Shown: positions 43,396 to 54,100, counted from the first letter of the stretch. The stretch is DNA of 64,000 nucleotides from Pseudomonas fluorescens (GCF_001648775.1 NZ_LVEJ01000010.1:124001-188000); one strand, 5' to 3'. The notes: generated by a model not told the origin, from the letters alone. Made by a program: numbers and translations.

Positions 43396-44894
43396 AAGGT
43401 CTCTTCCCGAAGCAGCGGGTTGCTCGCGCCGAGGTAGGTGGGCACGCCGCGCAGCACACCCTGGAAGGCTTCCAGCGGCTCGCCGATGGTCATGCCTTGG
43501 GTGGAAATTCGGTACTCACGAATGGTCGATTCGTGGCTACCGGTGCGTTTCTTGATGATGGAGATCGCCCGGCGGACTTTGCCGATGGCTTCAAAGTAGC
43601 GCAACAGAATCACCGTATCGGCCAGGTAAGTAATGTCCACCGGCGCCTGCATGTCGCCGACCAGACCGTGCTGGGCAACGGTCATGAAGGTCGCGGCGCC
43701 TTTGCGGTTCAAATACAGCAGCAATTCATGCATGTGCAGCACCAGGGCGTTTTCTTCCGGCATCGCTGCCTGATAGCCGTTGATGCTGTCGATGACCACG
43801 GTTTTGATCTCGCCTTCATCGACACAACGCCGCACCCGGTGCGAAAACTCACCCGGTGACAGCTCGGCTGCGTCTACCTGTTCAATCAGCAGGTTGCCGG
43901 TGGCTTGCAGAGCCTTGAGATCGATGCCGATGTTATTCATGCGCTCGAACAGCAGACCGAGTTCTTCATCGAAGATAAACAGCGCAGCCTTTTCTCCACG
44001 CCCCACCGCAGCCGCCGCGAAGATCATCGAGATCAGCGATTTGCCGGTGCCCGCCGGGCCGAGGATCAGGGTGCTCGAGCCAGTCTCGATGCCGCCACCG
44101 AGCAGGGCGTCCATTTCCTTGATGCCGCTGGTCAATTGCAGGCGCGCATAGTCGCCGCGATGTTCGGCCGCGACCAGACGCGGGAACACGTGCACGCCGT
44201 CGCCCATGATGGTGAAGTCATGGAAGCCGCCGCGATACTTCTGGCCACGGTATTTGACCACCCGGACACGCCGGCGCTCGGCGCCATAGTTGGGGGTCAA
44301 TTCTTCGAGGCGAATCACACCGTGAGCCACGCTGTGCACGGTTTTGTCGAGGGATTCGGTGGTCAGGTCGTCGAGCAGCAGCACCGTAGCGTCATAGCGT
44401 ACGAAGTAGTGCTTGATCGCGAGGATCTGACGACGGTAGCGCAACGAACTCTGCGCCAGCAGGCGAATCTCCGACAGGCTGTCGAGCACCACGCGGGTCG
44501 GCTTGAAGCGCTCGACCACTTCGAAAATCTGCTTGGTGGCTTCGCCCAGTTCCAGGTCGGAGGAGTACAGCAAACTCTGCTGATGCTCGGCATTGAGCAG
44601 GCTTTCCGGTGGCGTCAGCTCGAAAATCTCGATGTTCTCGCCCAATTCCCAACCGTGCGAGAGCGCACCTTGGCGCAATTCGCGCTCGGTTTCCGACAGG
44701 GTGATGTACAAACAGCGTTCGCCGGCGCGTGCTCCGGCCATTAGAAAATGCAATGCGACCGTGGTTTTGCCGGTTCCGGGTTCACCTTCGAGCAAAAACA
44801 CATGTCCACGAGACAAGCCACCGGCCAGGATGTTATCCAGACCTTCGATGCCGGTGGCGGCTTTTGCACTGATCAACGCGTTAGATGTAGACAA
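43392..44894 (-). CDS. KaiC-like RecA-superfamily ATPase (two KaiC domains)
   Basis: Start taken as TTG 44894, six bases after AGAGGG; ATG 44909 five codons earlier has a weaker site. It has two tandem KaiC domains. Counting from ATG 44909, Walker A boxes are GEPGTGKTT at 42-50 and GPAGTGKS at 284-291, with acidic pairs near 73-75 (SETERE) and FDEELG near 313-318. The C-terminal RTGSHESTIREYRI loop matches KaiC family members. Where cyanobacterial KaiC has its Ser431-Thr432 phosphosites, this protein reads Thr427-Tyr428 (DITYLADT). No kaiA is present, and I saw no kaiB in the window. Non-cyanobacterial KaiC proteins are tied to stress responses. It forms an operon with the downstream hybrid kinase. 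Confidence 0.9.
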   Translation of the reverse strand: MSTSNALISAKAATGIEGLDNILAGGLSRGHVFLLEGEPGTGKTTVALHFLMAGARAGERCLYITLSETERELRQGALSHGWELGENIEIFELTPPESLLNAEHQQSLLYSSDLELGEATKQIFEVVERFKPTRVVLDSLSEIRLLAQSSLRYRRQILAIKHYFVRYDATVLLLDDLTTESLDKTVHSVAHGVIRLEELTPNYGAERRRVRVVKYRGQKYRGGFHDFTIMGDGVHVFPRLVAAEHRGDYARLQLTSGIKEMDALLGGGIETGSSTLILGPAGTGKSLISMIFAAAAVGRGEKAALFIFDEELGLLFERMNNIGIDLKALQATGNLLIEQVDAAELSPGEFSHRVRRCVDEGEIKTVVIDSINGYQAAMPEENALVLHMHELLLYLNRKGAATFMTVAQHGLVGDMQAPVDITYLADTVILLRYFEAIGKVRRAISIIKKRTGSHESTIREYRISTQGMTIGEPLEAFQGVLRGVPTYLGASNPLLREETL

Positions 44895-45004
44895 AAAATG
44901 CCCTCTCATGACTAGGGGAGTCGAGGCGCTTTATTGAAAGCGGTCGCCTGAATTACTTGACCCTTTGGCGTGATGGCAGTTCACAATTTTCTTCTGGATT
45001 TGCT

Positions 45005-46060
45005 TCACAGCCCTTGCTGCAGGGCTGGATCGTCGGGATTCAACTGTTCGAGTTGCGCCAGCAGGATCTGCACATTTTGCAGTTGGCCGCTCTCTTTCCA
45101 GTAATTGATCAACAGCACTCGCGCCTTGCGATCGGCCGGATGACGCTGGACGATTTCCTGCAATTGCTTCTGCGCCGCTTCCAGCTCTTCGGCGCTGTGC
45201 AAGGTGGTCGCGAGGTCGTAGCGGTAATCCTTGTTATCAGGCTCAAGTTCCACCGCTTTCGACAAGCCGAGCAGGGCGTATTCACGCTGACCGTGGTGCA
45301 GCAGCCACAGGCCCAAGGCATGTTGCAGATAGGCGGAATCGGGCTGGGCTTTGAGTTGTTGGGCAAGCAACTGTCGGGCGGCGTCGCTCTGGCCCTGACG
45401 GTCGAGCACGTCGATCTGCATGACCAGCGCCTGCAGATTGCCGGGCTCCAGACGCAGGGTGTTATCGAGGGCGACCTGGGCTTCTTTGAGTTCGACGTTA
45501 TGGATATACAGGCGCGCCAGTTGCGCGTAAGTGGCAGCGCTTTCCGGCTCGGCCTTGAGCGCTTGCTCCCAGCCATCGATCGCTTGCTGCAACGGCGCGA
45601 AATACAAACCCAGTTCGTCAGGCGTCAAGCCGAGCAGGGCATTGATCGCGGCAAAGCGCACCGTCTGATCTTCATCATCGAGCATGGGCCCCAGTAACAG
45701 GCTGCGTTGCCCGCCGGGCACCAGGCCCACGACGCTGTGGATCGCTGCCAGCCGCACCTCGGGCGCTTCGTTTTGCAGGTCGGCATCTGCCAGTTTCAAT
45801 GCCTGCGGGCTCGGATAGTTCGGCAATTCGCCATGCAACCAGACCCGGCGTTTGATCGACAGATCCGGGCGGCCCATCTGCTGATACAACTGCCGCGCCG
45901 CGCCCGGTTGCCCGGTGCGCGCGGCGTTCAACGCTTCGCTGTAACCACGTCGAATGGCTTCCGGAACGACTGGGGCGGTGCTGCGCAGGGACAGCCACGC
46001 CACGACGACAATGAGCAAAAGGGCAAGGCTGATGAGCAAGTAGCGGCGAGAAGCAGGCAT
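45005..46060 (-). CDS. Membrane-anchored TPR/HEAT-repeat protein
   Basis: Encodes 351 residues. A single N-terminal membrane span (YLLISLALLLIVVVAWLSL at 7-25) is followed by a predicted periplasmic part. Residues about 85-150 look HEAT-like (EVRLAAIHSVVGLVPGGQ, then QTVRFAAINALLGL). From about 160 there are five or so TPRs, such as AATYAQLARLYIHNVELKEAQVALDNTLRLEPGN. It is probably a scaffold for an envelope complex. It lies about 95 bases before the KaiC-like gene and is divergent from the AaeB-type exporter at 46135. No enzyme motif is present, and a specific role cannot be given. Confidence 0.8.
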   Translation of the reverse strand: MPASRRYLLISLALLLIVVVAWLSLRSTAPVVPEAIRRGYSEALNAARTGQPGAARQLYQQMGRPDLSIKRRVWLHGELPNYPSPQALKLADADLQNEAPEVRLAAIHSVVGLVPGGQRSLLLGPMLDDEDQTVRFAAINALLGLTPDELGLYFAPLQQAIDGWEQALKAEPESAATYAQLARLYIHNVELKEAQVALDNTLRLEPGNLQALVMQIDVLDRQGQSDAARQLLAQQLKAQPDSAYLQHALGLWLLHHGQREYALLGLSKAVELEPDNKDYRYDLATTLHSAEELEAAQKQLQEIVQRHPADRKARVLLINYWKESGQLQNVQILLAQLEQLNPDDPALQQGL

Positions 46061-46134
46061 GCAGGTTTCCGTGAACTGACGTTCTATTGGCAGAACGGCA
46101 AGCTTCGGTCAGCGCGCGCCGTGAGTCAAACCCA

Positions 46135-48369
46135 ATGCCTGCGAAACGCCCTACACATCGCGTCGACGCTTTGAGCCGTCGGGCTTGGCTGGCAGTGTCT
46201 ACGCTTGCAGGAGTTGTGCTGACGAGTGTGCCCATGCAAGCCCTGTTCAATTACTTCAAAGCGGTGATCCATCCCGGCCAGGCGGTGCTGCTGTTTGCCC
46301 TGCGAACCATTGCCGCCGGGCTGCTGACCCTGTATCTGGCGTTTCTGTTCGACCTCGACCAGCCGAAATGGTCAATCATGGCGGTGGTGATCGTCAGCCA
46401 GCCTTTGTCCGGGATGGCCCTGGCGCGCAGTTTCGGTCAAGTCATCGGCACCACGCTGGGCGCGGTGGTGGCGGTAGTGATCATGGCGATTTTTCCGCAG
46501 GCGCCATTGCCGTTCATTACCACACTGGCGTTATGGCTGGCGCTGTGCACGGCGGGCGGAACGTTGCTGCGCTACACCAGCTCTCAGGCGTTCGTCCTCA
46601 GTGGCTACACCGCCGTGGTGGTGGCGATGCTGGCGATACCGGATCAGGACGGCACCTTTTTACTGGCGGTCACCCGCGTCACCGAAACCTTGCTGGCGGT
46701 GGCGTGTGTCTGCGTGGTCAGTCTGCTTACGGCGCGGCCGGAGGCGGTGGCCAAGGGGTATTTCGCCAAGGTCGATCAAGTGATCAAACTGGCTGCCAGC
46801 CATGCCGCTGCGGTGTTGCGCACGGAGGAAAGCGAGGCTGATTTCCAGCGCCGGCAAATGCAACTGCTCGGGGAAATAAGTGCCCTGGAAGGCCTGCGTC
46901 GGCACCTGTATTTCGATGCGCCACGTCTGCGCAGTGCCAACAATCTGGTGCTGCTGCTGGGTAATCAATTGATGTTGCTGACGTCGCGATTGACCGCTTT
47001 GCGTCATCAGCGCGAGTTGCTCACCGAGCGCTGGGAAGGTGATCTGCCGCTGGACGTCCAGCGCCTGCGTGCCGAGGAATTGGCCTTGCTCGATCAGTTG
47101 GCGCAACAAGGTCGGTCATTACCTGCCCAGGCGCGACATCAATTCATCACGCTGCAGCAACAGTTCGAAGCGCTGGCTTATCAGGCCGAGCAACTCACCG
47201 AAGACATGAGCGCGACCCTGCGTTCGCTGGCATGGGCGTTGCGCTGGGAACAGGCGCGGCTGTTGCACCAGTTGGAACAGATACTGGAGCTGAGCGATGC
47301 CATTCAGGATGGCCGTGAAGCCAGTTGCCTGTATCGCGGTCAGGCCAGTCCGCTGCACCTGGATTTCACCCTGGCGACGATGAACGCCATCCGCGCCTTT
47401 ACCGCGTTGCTGGTGGCCGGGTTGATCTGGATCGAAACGGCGTGGGATGGCGCGCGGGGCGGGATGATTCTGGTGGGCATTCTGTGTTCGTTGATGGCGA
47501 CGTTCCCGCGTCCGCTGATGGCCGCGCAGAGTTACGCCCGCGGCCTGGGTCTGGCGTTGCTGGTGTCAGCGCTTTATCAATTCATGCTGGTGCCGGCGAT
47601 CAGTGATTTCGAATGGCTGGCATTGTTGCTGGCACCGTTGCTGTACGTGATCGCGGTCGGTCTGGCGAGCCCGGCGACGGCGGGCATTGGCATGGGGCTG
47701 GGGTTGTCGAGCTTCCTCATGCTCGGCCCGCAAAATATCGGCACGGGCCAGAACACAGCGATTCAATGGTTCGAATTCGCCGGTGCTTACGTCAGTGCGG
47801 CGATGTTGGCACTGATTGTCTACGCGTGGATCTTTCCGTTCCGCCCGGCATGGCGCATTCGCCGCTTTTATAACGAAGCGCGCGAGCAGGTGTATCAACT
47901 GAGCAAAATGCCCGCCACCGATGAGCAGCAGTTCGCGTTCGAAAGTCGCATGGTCGATCGCTTGACCAGCATGCTCGGCTTGTTGCCAGCGGTTAATGAT
48001 CGCGTGATGCAGCAACTGTATGAAATCAGCCTTGCTTGCGTTGCACTGGGTGTCGCGATGCATCAACTGCGGCAGCAGGCACAGAACAATTCGTTGCTGA
48101 CAGAGGCGTTCAGTCGGCACTTGGCTTCGGCTTTACGCAAGACCGGGCGTTTTGTCGCCGGTCGCGCCGATGTACAGCTGCAATCGTTGCTGAGCACGCT
48201 ACACACCTTGGGCGATGAACTGGATGAGTTGCACGTCGCCAGTCATGAGCATCTGTGGTCGGTGTTCCGCATGCGCGTCGCCTTGTTGATCGTGGTGTCA
48301 TTTCTGCAACGTCACGGCGAGCAGTTGCAAAACCCCGCAGCGGAAGGAGAACCAGCCCTTGCCCATTGA
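46135..48369 (+). CDS. FUSC-family (AaeB-type) inner-membrane exporter
   Basis: Encodes 744 residues from ATG 46135 (MPAKRPTHRVDAL); the start is not certain. There are two clusters of membrane spans, one about 30-190 (AVLLFALRTIAAGLLTLYLAFLF, WSIMAVVIVSQPLSG) and one about 425-570 (AFTALLVAGLIWIETAWDG). They are separated by a soluble helical region of about 230 residues. The FUSC layout matches AaeB/fusaric-acid-resistance type pumps that export aromatic acids. The genes at 48359 (DUF1656) and 48564 (HlyD-like) follow with overlap or near contact, the classical three-gene set. It needs an outer-membrane partner not present in this operon; oprN, convergent downstream, belongs to mexEF. Confidence 0.9.
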   Translation: MPAKRPTHRVDALSRRAWLAVSTLAGVVLTSVPMQALFNYFKAVIHPGQAVLLFALRTIAAGLLTLYLAFLFDLDQPKWSIMAVVIVSQPLSGMALARSFGQVIGTTLGAVVAVVIMAIFPQAPLPFITTLALWLALCTAGGTLLRYTSSQAFVLSGYTAVVVAMLAIPDQDGTFLLAVTRVTETLLAVACVCVVSLLTARPEAVAKGYFAKVDQVIKLAASHAAAVLRTEESEADFQRRQMQLLGEISALEGLRRHLYFDAPRLRSANNLVLLLGNQLMLLTSRLTALRHQRELLTERWEGDLPLDVQRLRAEELALLDQLAQQGRSLPAQARHQFITLQQQFEALAYQAEQLTEDMSATLRSLAWALRWEQARLLHQLEQILELSDAIQDGREASCLYRGQASPLHLDFTLATMNAIRAFTALLVAGLIWIETAWDGARGGMILVGILCSLMATFPRPLMAAQSYARGLGLALLVSALYQFMLVPAISDFEWLALLLAPLLYVIAVGLASPATAGIGMGLGLSSFLMLGPQNIGTGQNTAIQWFEFAGAYVSAAMLALIVYAWIFPFRPAWRIRRFYNEAREQVYQLSKMPATDEQQFAFESRMVDRLTSMLGLLPAVNDRVMQQLYEISLACVALGVAMHQLRQQAQNNSLLTEAFSRHLASALRKTGRFVAGRADVQLQSLLSTLHTLGDELDELHVASHEHLWSVFRMRVALLIVVSFLQRHGEQLQNPAAEGEPALAH

Positions 48370-48559
48370 TTTCGAGATTGGTGGCGTTTACCTGCCGCCG
48401 ATTGCCCAGTCACTGTTGCTGGCCATCCCCATCTTCATGGTGCTGGACTGGGGCTTGCGCCGCCTGGGCGTGTTGCGTCTGGTCTGGCATGAGGCGCTGT
48501 TCGAAGGTGCCTTGTATGCCTGCGTCTGTGCCACGCTGATTTTGCTCATGGGAGCCTGA
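48359..48559 (+). CDS. DUF1656 small membrane protein (AaeX-like)
   Basis: Encodes 66 residues from a TTG at 48359, overlapping the FUSC gene by 11 bases. It starts PIDFEIGGVYLPPIAQSLLL and has two membrane spans (about 12-30 and 45-64), the pattern of DUF1656. These proteins always lie between an AaeB-like permease and a HlyD-like adaptor, and presumably belong to the same inner-membrane assembly. The role is unproven in the family. Confidence 0.9.
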   Translation: MPIDFEIGGVYLPPIAQSLLLAIPIFMVLDWGLRRLGVLRLVWHEALFEGALYACVCATLILLMGA

Positions 48560-48563
48560 TGAC

Positions 48564-49529
48564 TTGAAAGTATTGCTCACGCGATTGACGACGTTGGCGG
48601 TGGTGATTCTGGCGATCGTGCTTGGCTGGTTTGCCTGGGAACATTACACCCGTGCGCCCTGGACCCGCGATGCCCGGGTGAGGGCCGACGTGGTGACGTT
48701 GTCGGCAGATGTCTCGGGGCGCATCGTCAGTCTGGCGGTGCAGGATAACCAGCATGTCGACAAGGGCCAGCTATTGATGGAGATCGACCCGGCGCGCTAC
48801 CGATTGGCGGTCGAACACTCCAGGCGCTCGGTTGAAGTGGCGAAGGCCACCTTGGGCCAGTCGCAGGCGGCGATTGTCGCCAGTGAAGCACTGCTCAAGC
48901 AGCGCCAAAGCGAAGAGCGTCGGCGTCGGACGCTCAAGCAAGGGTTTGCGATTTCCGGGGAGGAGTGGGAGAAATCCAGCACCGACGTGGCGGTGGCGCA
49001 GGCCGACCTGTTGCGCAATCAGGCCAACCTCGGCCTGGCGGAGGCCAATGTGCAATTGGCGATCGCCGCGCTGACCCAGGCTGAACTGGACTTGCAGCGT
49101 ACCCGCGTCGAATCGCCGGTCAGCGGTTATGTGACCAATCTGCTGACCCGTGAAGGTGACTACGCCGTGAGCGGAGGTGCCTTGCTGGCACTGGTCGACA
49201 GCGATTCGTTTTACGTCAGCGGCTATTTCGAAGAAACCAAATTGCCACGAATCGAGGAAGGCGACCGGGTGCGGGTGCAGTTGATGAGCGGCGAAACCTT
49301 CGGTGGCACGGTGCAGAGCATTGCCTTCGCCATCGCTGACCGGGAAAACGCCCCGGGCAGCCGCTTACTGGCCAACATCAATCCGAGTTACACCTGGGTG
49401 AAGCTGGCACAGCGAGTACCGGTACGGATCGAGATCGACCGCGACTATGCGGGGAAGAATCGCTTGCGCGCAGGCACCACGGCCACCGTCACCGTCCTGG
49501 AAAACTCTCAGTCTGAAGAACACCGTTAA
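48564..49529 (+). CDS. HlyD-family membrane-fusion protein (AaeA/EmrA-like)
   Basis: Encodes 321 residues from a TTG at 48564, after GGAG. The N-terminal anchor is about 7-25 (LTTLAVVILAIVLGWFAW). A biotinyl-lipoyl half motif follows (RADVVTLSADVSGRIVSLAVQDNQHVDKGQLLMEIDP, about 41-77), then a long hairpin of two alpha helices to about 170, and the second lipoyl half (RVESPVSGYVTNLLTREGDYA). It links the FUSC permease to an outer-membrane channel for export of aromatic acids or related compounds. The operon ends at 49529 and is followed by a REP pair. Confidence 0.92.
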   Translation: MKVLLTRLTTLAVVILAIVLGWFAWEHYTRAPWTRDARVRADVVTLSADVSGRIVSLAVQDNQHVDKGQLLMEIDPARYRLAVEHSRRSVEVAKATLGQSQAAIVASEALLKQRQSEERRRRTLKQGFAISGEEWEKSSTDVAVAQADLLRNQANLGLAEANVQLAIAALTQAELDLQRTRVESPVSGYVTNLLTREGDYAVSGGALLALVDSDSFYVSGYFEETKLPRIEEGDRVRVQLMSGETFGGTVQSIAFAIADRENAPGSRLLANINPSYTWVKLAQRVPVRIEIDRDYAGKNRLRAGTTATVTVLENSQSEEHR

Positions 49530-49533
49530 CCCT

Positions 49534-49620
49534 GTGGGAGCGAGCCTGCTCGCGAAAGCATTGGATCAGCCCCGTTGGTGTCGCCTGACACACCGCATTC
49601 GCGAGCAGGCTCGCTCCCAC
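49534..49620. repeat. REP palindrome pair after the AaeB-type operon
   Basis: GTGGGAGCGAGCCTGCTCG... at 49534-49554 and inverse at 49600-49620, five bases after the last gene of the operon. Together with the hairpin at 49649 it separates this operon from the convergent mexEF-oprN operon. Confidence 0.92.
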
Positions 49621-49648
49621 AGGATTTCATTGATCAAAAAATAAAAAA

Positions 49649-49675
49649 GCCCCGCGACCGAATGATACGCGGGGC
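49649..49675 (-). terminator. Rho-independent terminator of mexEF-oprN
   Basis: GCCCCGCG (49649-49656) and CGCGGGGC (49668-49675) form an 8-bp GC stem. It is flanked by A-runs so that the minus-strand transcript ends in a U-run, 47 bases after oprN. The right flank also has AAAAAA, but the left A-run favours the minus strand. Confidence 0.88.
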
Positions 49676-49722
49676 AAAAAATTGGTTGGTTGCGGCCAAC
49701 CAAAGGAGCTCTTTAACAACTG

Positions 49723-51144
49723 TTACTGACTGGCGACCGTCTCCGGTTGCCAGCCGCCGCCAAGGGCTTTGTAGATCGCGACAATGCCGCGATACAGATC
49801 GACTTCGGCCTGGGCCTGGCTGTCTTCGGCATTCAACCGTTCACGTTGGGCATCGAGCAGCACGAGGAAGTCGGTGGTGCCTTCGCGATAGCGAATTTCC
49901 GCCAGATCGGCAGCCTTGCGGCTCGATTCACTCTGGCGAATCAGCGAGATCAGGCGTTGCTGACGCTTGCCGTAATCGCTGAAAGCATTTTCCGATTCTT
50001 CCAGTGCCAGCAGCACTTGTTGCTCGTAAGTGGCCAGGGCGCCTTCGGCATCGGCATCGGCGCCGCGCAAACGGGCGCGCACGCTGCCAAGGTCGAACGC
50101 CGCCCACGTGATGCTCGGGCCGAGTGCCCAGGCGTTGGCCGCCGAGGAACCAATTTGCGAACCGCGCCCGGCCGTCCAGCCGAGGAAGCCGCTAAGGCTG
50201 ACCCGTGGGAACAGATCGGCTTTCGCCACACCGATGCGCGCCGTGGCCGAAGCCAGTTTGCGTTCGGCGCTGAGGATGTCCGGACGACGTTGCAGCAACT
50301 CGCCCGGATCACCGATCGGCAGAGCCTTGGCAATCGCCGGCAGGTCTTTCGGGCTGAGATCGACGGTCAGCTTGTCCGGACGCTCACCGAGCAGGGTGGC
50401 GATACGGTTTTTCTGCCGAACCTGTTCAGCCTGCAACTGCGGCACGCTGGCTTCGACCGAGGCCAGACGCGCATCGGCACGTTCGACATCGAGCTGATCG
50501 CCGACGCCGGCATCACGCAGGCTGATGGTGATCTTGCGTGACTCCACCTGATTGTTCAGGTTGGCCACGGCGATCTTTTCCCGCAACTGAGCGCCGCGCA
50601 GTTGACCGTAAGCGTCGACCAGTTCGGCAATCATGGTGACTTGCAGTTGGTACAGATCGGCTTTGGCGGCCTCTTGATCGGCGTCACTGGCTTCCAGATT
50701 GCGCTGGATGCGCCCGAACAGGTCCAGTTCCCAGGCCATGTCCAGACCGAGGTCATAGCGTTCGCTATTGACCCGGTTGGTAGTCTGGCCAGGAATTTGA
50801 CCCTTGGCCAAGTCACTGCTGGCGCGGCTGGTGATGGTTGGCATCGCATCGTTGCTGGCGTCGTCGCGGATTGCCCGGGCGGCTTTCCAGCGGGCGAACG
50901 CCACGCGCAGTTCACGGTTGCCTTGCAGCGATTGCGTCACCAACTGGTTGAGGGTCGGATCGTCGAATTGCTGCCACCAGATGCCTTCGAATTTCGAGCG
51001 GTCGAAGTTCTTTTGCCCGGCGGCGCCGTCGGTGACGGCCGTGATGTTGGCCGCCTCCGTGGCTGGGGTCTTGTAGTCGGGGCCGACGGCGCAGGCACTG
51101 AGGGCCAACACCAGCAGACTCGGCAGGAAGACTTTCAGACTCAT
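49723..51144 (-). CDS. oprN: Outer-membrane channel lipoprotein OprN
   Basis: Encodes 473 residues with a lipoprotein signal (LLVLALSACAVGPDYKTP, lipidated Cys at about 18). It has TolC/NodT-family repeats. Blocks agree with P. aeruginosa OprN as remembered: FEGIWWQQFDDPTLNQLV, NRELRVAFARWKAAR, RYDLGLDMAWELDLFGRI, and SRKAADLAEIRYREGTTDFLVLLDAQRERL. It overlaps mexF by four bases. It carries the efflux path across the outer membrane. Confidence 0.95.
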   Translation of the reverse strand: MSLKVFLPSLLVLALSACAVGPDYKTPATEAANITAVTDGAAGQKNFDRSKFEGIWWQQFDDPTLNQLVTQSLQGNRELRVAFARWKAARAIRDDASNDAMPTITSRASSDLAKGQIPGQTTNRVNSERYDLGLDMAWELDLFGRIQRNLEASDADQEAAKADLYQLQVTMIAELVDAYGQLRGAQLREKIAVANLNNQVESRKITISLRDAGVGDQLDVERADARLASVEASVPQLQAEQVRQKNRIATLLGERPDKLTVDLSPKDLPAIAKALPIGDPGELLQRRPDILSAERKLASATARIGVAKADLFPRVSLSGFLGWTAGRGSQIGSSAANAWALGPSITWAAFDLGSVRARLRGADADAEGALATYEQQVLLALEESENAFSDYGKRQQRLISLIRQSESSRKAADLAEIRYREGTTDFLVLLDAQRERLNAEDSQAQAEVDLYRGIVAIYKALGGGWQPETVASQ

Positions 51145-54100
51145 TGTTGCGCCTCCAGTGGCTTTTGAAGATTGAGCGCCTTGGCCGCTTTGCGCTGCTC
51201 GCCGCGTTCAACAAAGTTACGGATCAGTACGTAGAACACTGGGGTCAGCAACAGGCCGAAGAAGGTCACCCCGAGCATCCCGGAGAACACCGCCACACCC
51301 ATGGCGTGACGCATCTCGGCACCGGCACCGCTGGAGAACACCAGTGGCACCACACCCATGATGAACGCGAAGGAGGTCATCAGGATCGGCCGCAGACGCA
51401 GACGGCAGGCTTCCAGTACCGCCGCGAGCGGGTTGAGGCCTTCTTCCTGTTTGTCCTTGGCGAATTCGACGATCAGAATCGCGTTCTTACAGGCAAGTCC
51501 CACCAGTACGATCAAACCAATCTGGGTGAAGATGTTGTTGTCACCGCCCGAGATGATCACACCCGTGATGGCCGACAGCAGGGTCATCGGTACGATCAGG
51601 ATCACCGCCAGTGGCAGGCTCCAGCTTTCGTATTGCGCGGCGAGTACCAGGAACGCCAGCAGTACGCAGAGCGGGAACACGAACAGCGCGGTGTTGCCGG
51701 ACAGAATCTGCTGGTAGGTCAGGTCGGTCCACTCGTAGGTCATGCCGTTCGGAAGTTCTTCCTTGAGCAGTTTCTCGATGGCTTTTTCGGCCTGGCCGGA
51801 GCTGTAGCCCGGTGCAGCTGCGCCGTTGATTTCTGCGGTAATGAAGCCGTTGTAGTGCATCACGCGATCCGGGCCCGAGGTGTCGCTGACCTTGATGAAG
51901 GTCGCCAGCGGGATCATTTCGCCTTTGTTGTTACGCACTTTCAGCTGACCGATCTGATCGGATTCGAGGCGGAACTGCTGCTCGGCCTGAACGTTGACCT
52001 GATAGGTGCGCCCGAAGCGGTTGAAGTCGTTGGCATACAGCGAACCCAGGTAGATCTGCAGGGTGTCGAAGATGTCGCTGACGGCGACGCCGTGGGTCTT
52101 GGCTTTTTCACGGTCGATGGCAGCATCAACTTGCGGCACGTTCACGGTGTAACTGGTGAACAGCCCGGCCAGTTCCGGCACGCTGTGGCTCTTGTTGATG
52201 ATGTTCATGGTTTCTTTGTACAGCTCGTCGTAGCCCAGGTTGCCCCGGTCTTCGATTTGCAGGCGGAAACCACCAATGGTGCCCAGACCTTGTACCGGCG
52301 GTGGCGGGAAGATCGCCATGTACGCCTCTTGAATGTTCGCGTATTGGCCGTTCAAGGCACCGGCGATTGCGCCGGCGGACATGCTCGGGTCTTTACGCTC
52401 GTCGAACGGCTTCAGGGTCACGAAGACGATGCCGGCGTTCGGGCTGTTGGTGAAGCCGTTGATCGACAGGCCCGGGAACGCTACGGCGCTTTCCACGCCT
52501 GGCTGTTTAAGGGCCAGGTCGGACATGCGTTTGATCACGTCTTCGGTGCGATCCAGGCTCGAAGCGTCCGGCAGTTGCGCGAAGGCGACGAGGTATTGCT
52601 TGTCCTGGCCGGGGACGAAGCCGGTCGGCGTGCTGGAGAAACCGAAGAAGGTCAACACCATCAGGCCTGCGTACAGCAGAAGGGCGATGCCGCTGCTGCG
52701 GATAACCCGACCCACTGTGCCGACGTAGCCATGGCTGGCACGGTCGAAGAAGCGGTTGAACGGACGGAACAACCAGCCACCGAAGATCTTGTCGAGCACT
52801 TTGGAAAAGCGGTCTTTCGGTGCGTCATGGCTTTTCAGCAATACCGCGGCCAGCGCAGGCGACAGGGTCAGCGAGTTGAAGGCCGAGATCACCGTCGAGA
52901 TAGCGATGGTCAGTGCGAATTGCTTATAGAACTGACCGGTGAGGCCAGAGATGAAGGCCGCCGGAATGAACACCGCACACAGCACCAGCGCCGTCGCGAT
53001 GATCGGGCCGGTCACTTCACGCATCGCCCGTTTGGTCGCTTCGACGGGTGTGAGTCCGAGTTCAATGTTCCGTTCGACGTTTTCCACCACCACGATGGCG
53101 TCGTCCACCACGATACCGATCGCCAGTACCAGGCCGAACAGCGACAGCGCGTTGAGCGAGAAGCCGAACAGGTGCATCACCGCAAACGTACCGATCAACG
53201 ACACCGGCACCGCCACCAACGGAATGATCGAGGCGCGCCAGGTTTGCAGGAACAGGATCACCACCAGTACCACGAGGATCAGTGCTTCGAAGAGGGTGTG
53301 AACCACCGCCTCGATCGAGCCGCGCACGAAGATTGTCGGGTCATAGACGATGCTGTAGTCCATGCCTTGCGGGAAGCCTTTCTTCAGCTCTTCCATCTTG
53401 CCGCGAACTTCGTTCGAGATGTCGATGGCGTTGGAGCCTGGACGCTGGAAGATCGGGATCGCCACCGCCGGCTGGTTGTTCAGCAACGAACGCAAGGCGT
53501 ATTGGCTGGAACCCAGCTCAACGCGAGCGATGTCCTTGAGGCGAGTGATTTCACCGTTGTCGCCTGCGCGAATGATGATGTTCTCGAACTCTTCCTCGGA
53601 AACCAGACGGCCCTGAGTGTTGACCGACAGCTGGAAGCTCTGGGCATTCGGCGCAGGGGGCGCGCCCAACTGGCCGGCAGCCACTTGACGGTTCTGCTCA
53701 CGAATCGCGGTCACGACATCGGTCGCGGTCAGATTGCGCGAAGCGGTTTTGTTCGGGTCGAGCCAGACACGCAGCGAGTAGTCGCCCATACCGAACAACT
53801 GCACGTCACCGACACCACCGAGACGAGCGAGCTCATCCTTGATGTTGAGGATCGCGTAGTTGGACAGGTAGAGCATGTCGTAGCGCTTGTCCGGGGAGGT
53901 CAAGTGCACAACCATGGTCAGGTCGGGCGATGCCTTGTCGACGGTGATACCGATGCGCGTCACTTCCTCGGGAAGCTTCGGCTCGGTACGGGTCACGCGG
54001 TTTTGCACCTGCACCTGCGCGTTGTCCAGGTCAGTGCCCAGGGCGAAGGTGATGGTCAGGGTGATCTTGCCGTCGGCGGTCGACTGCGAGGACATGTACA

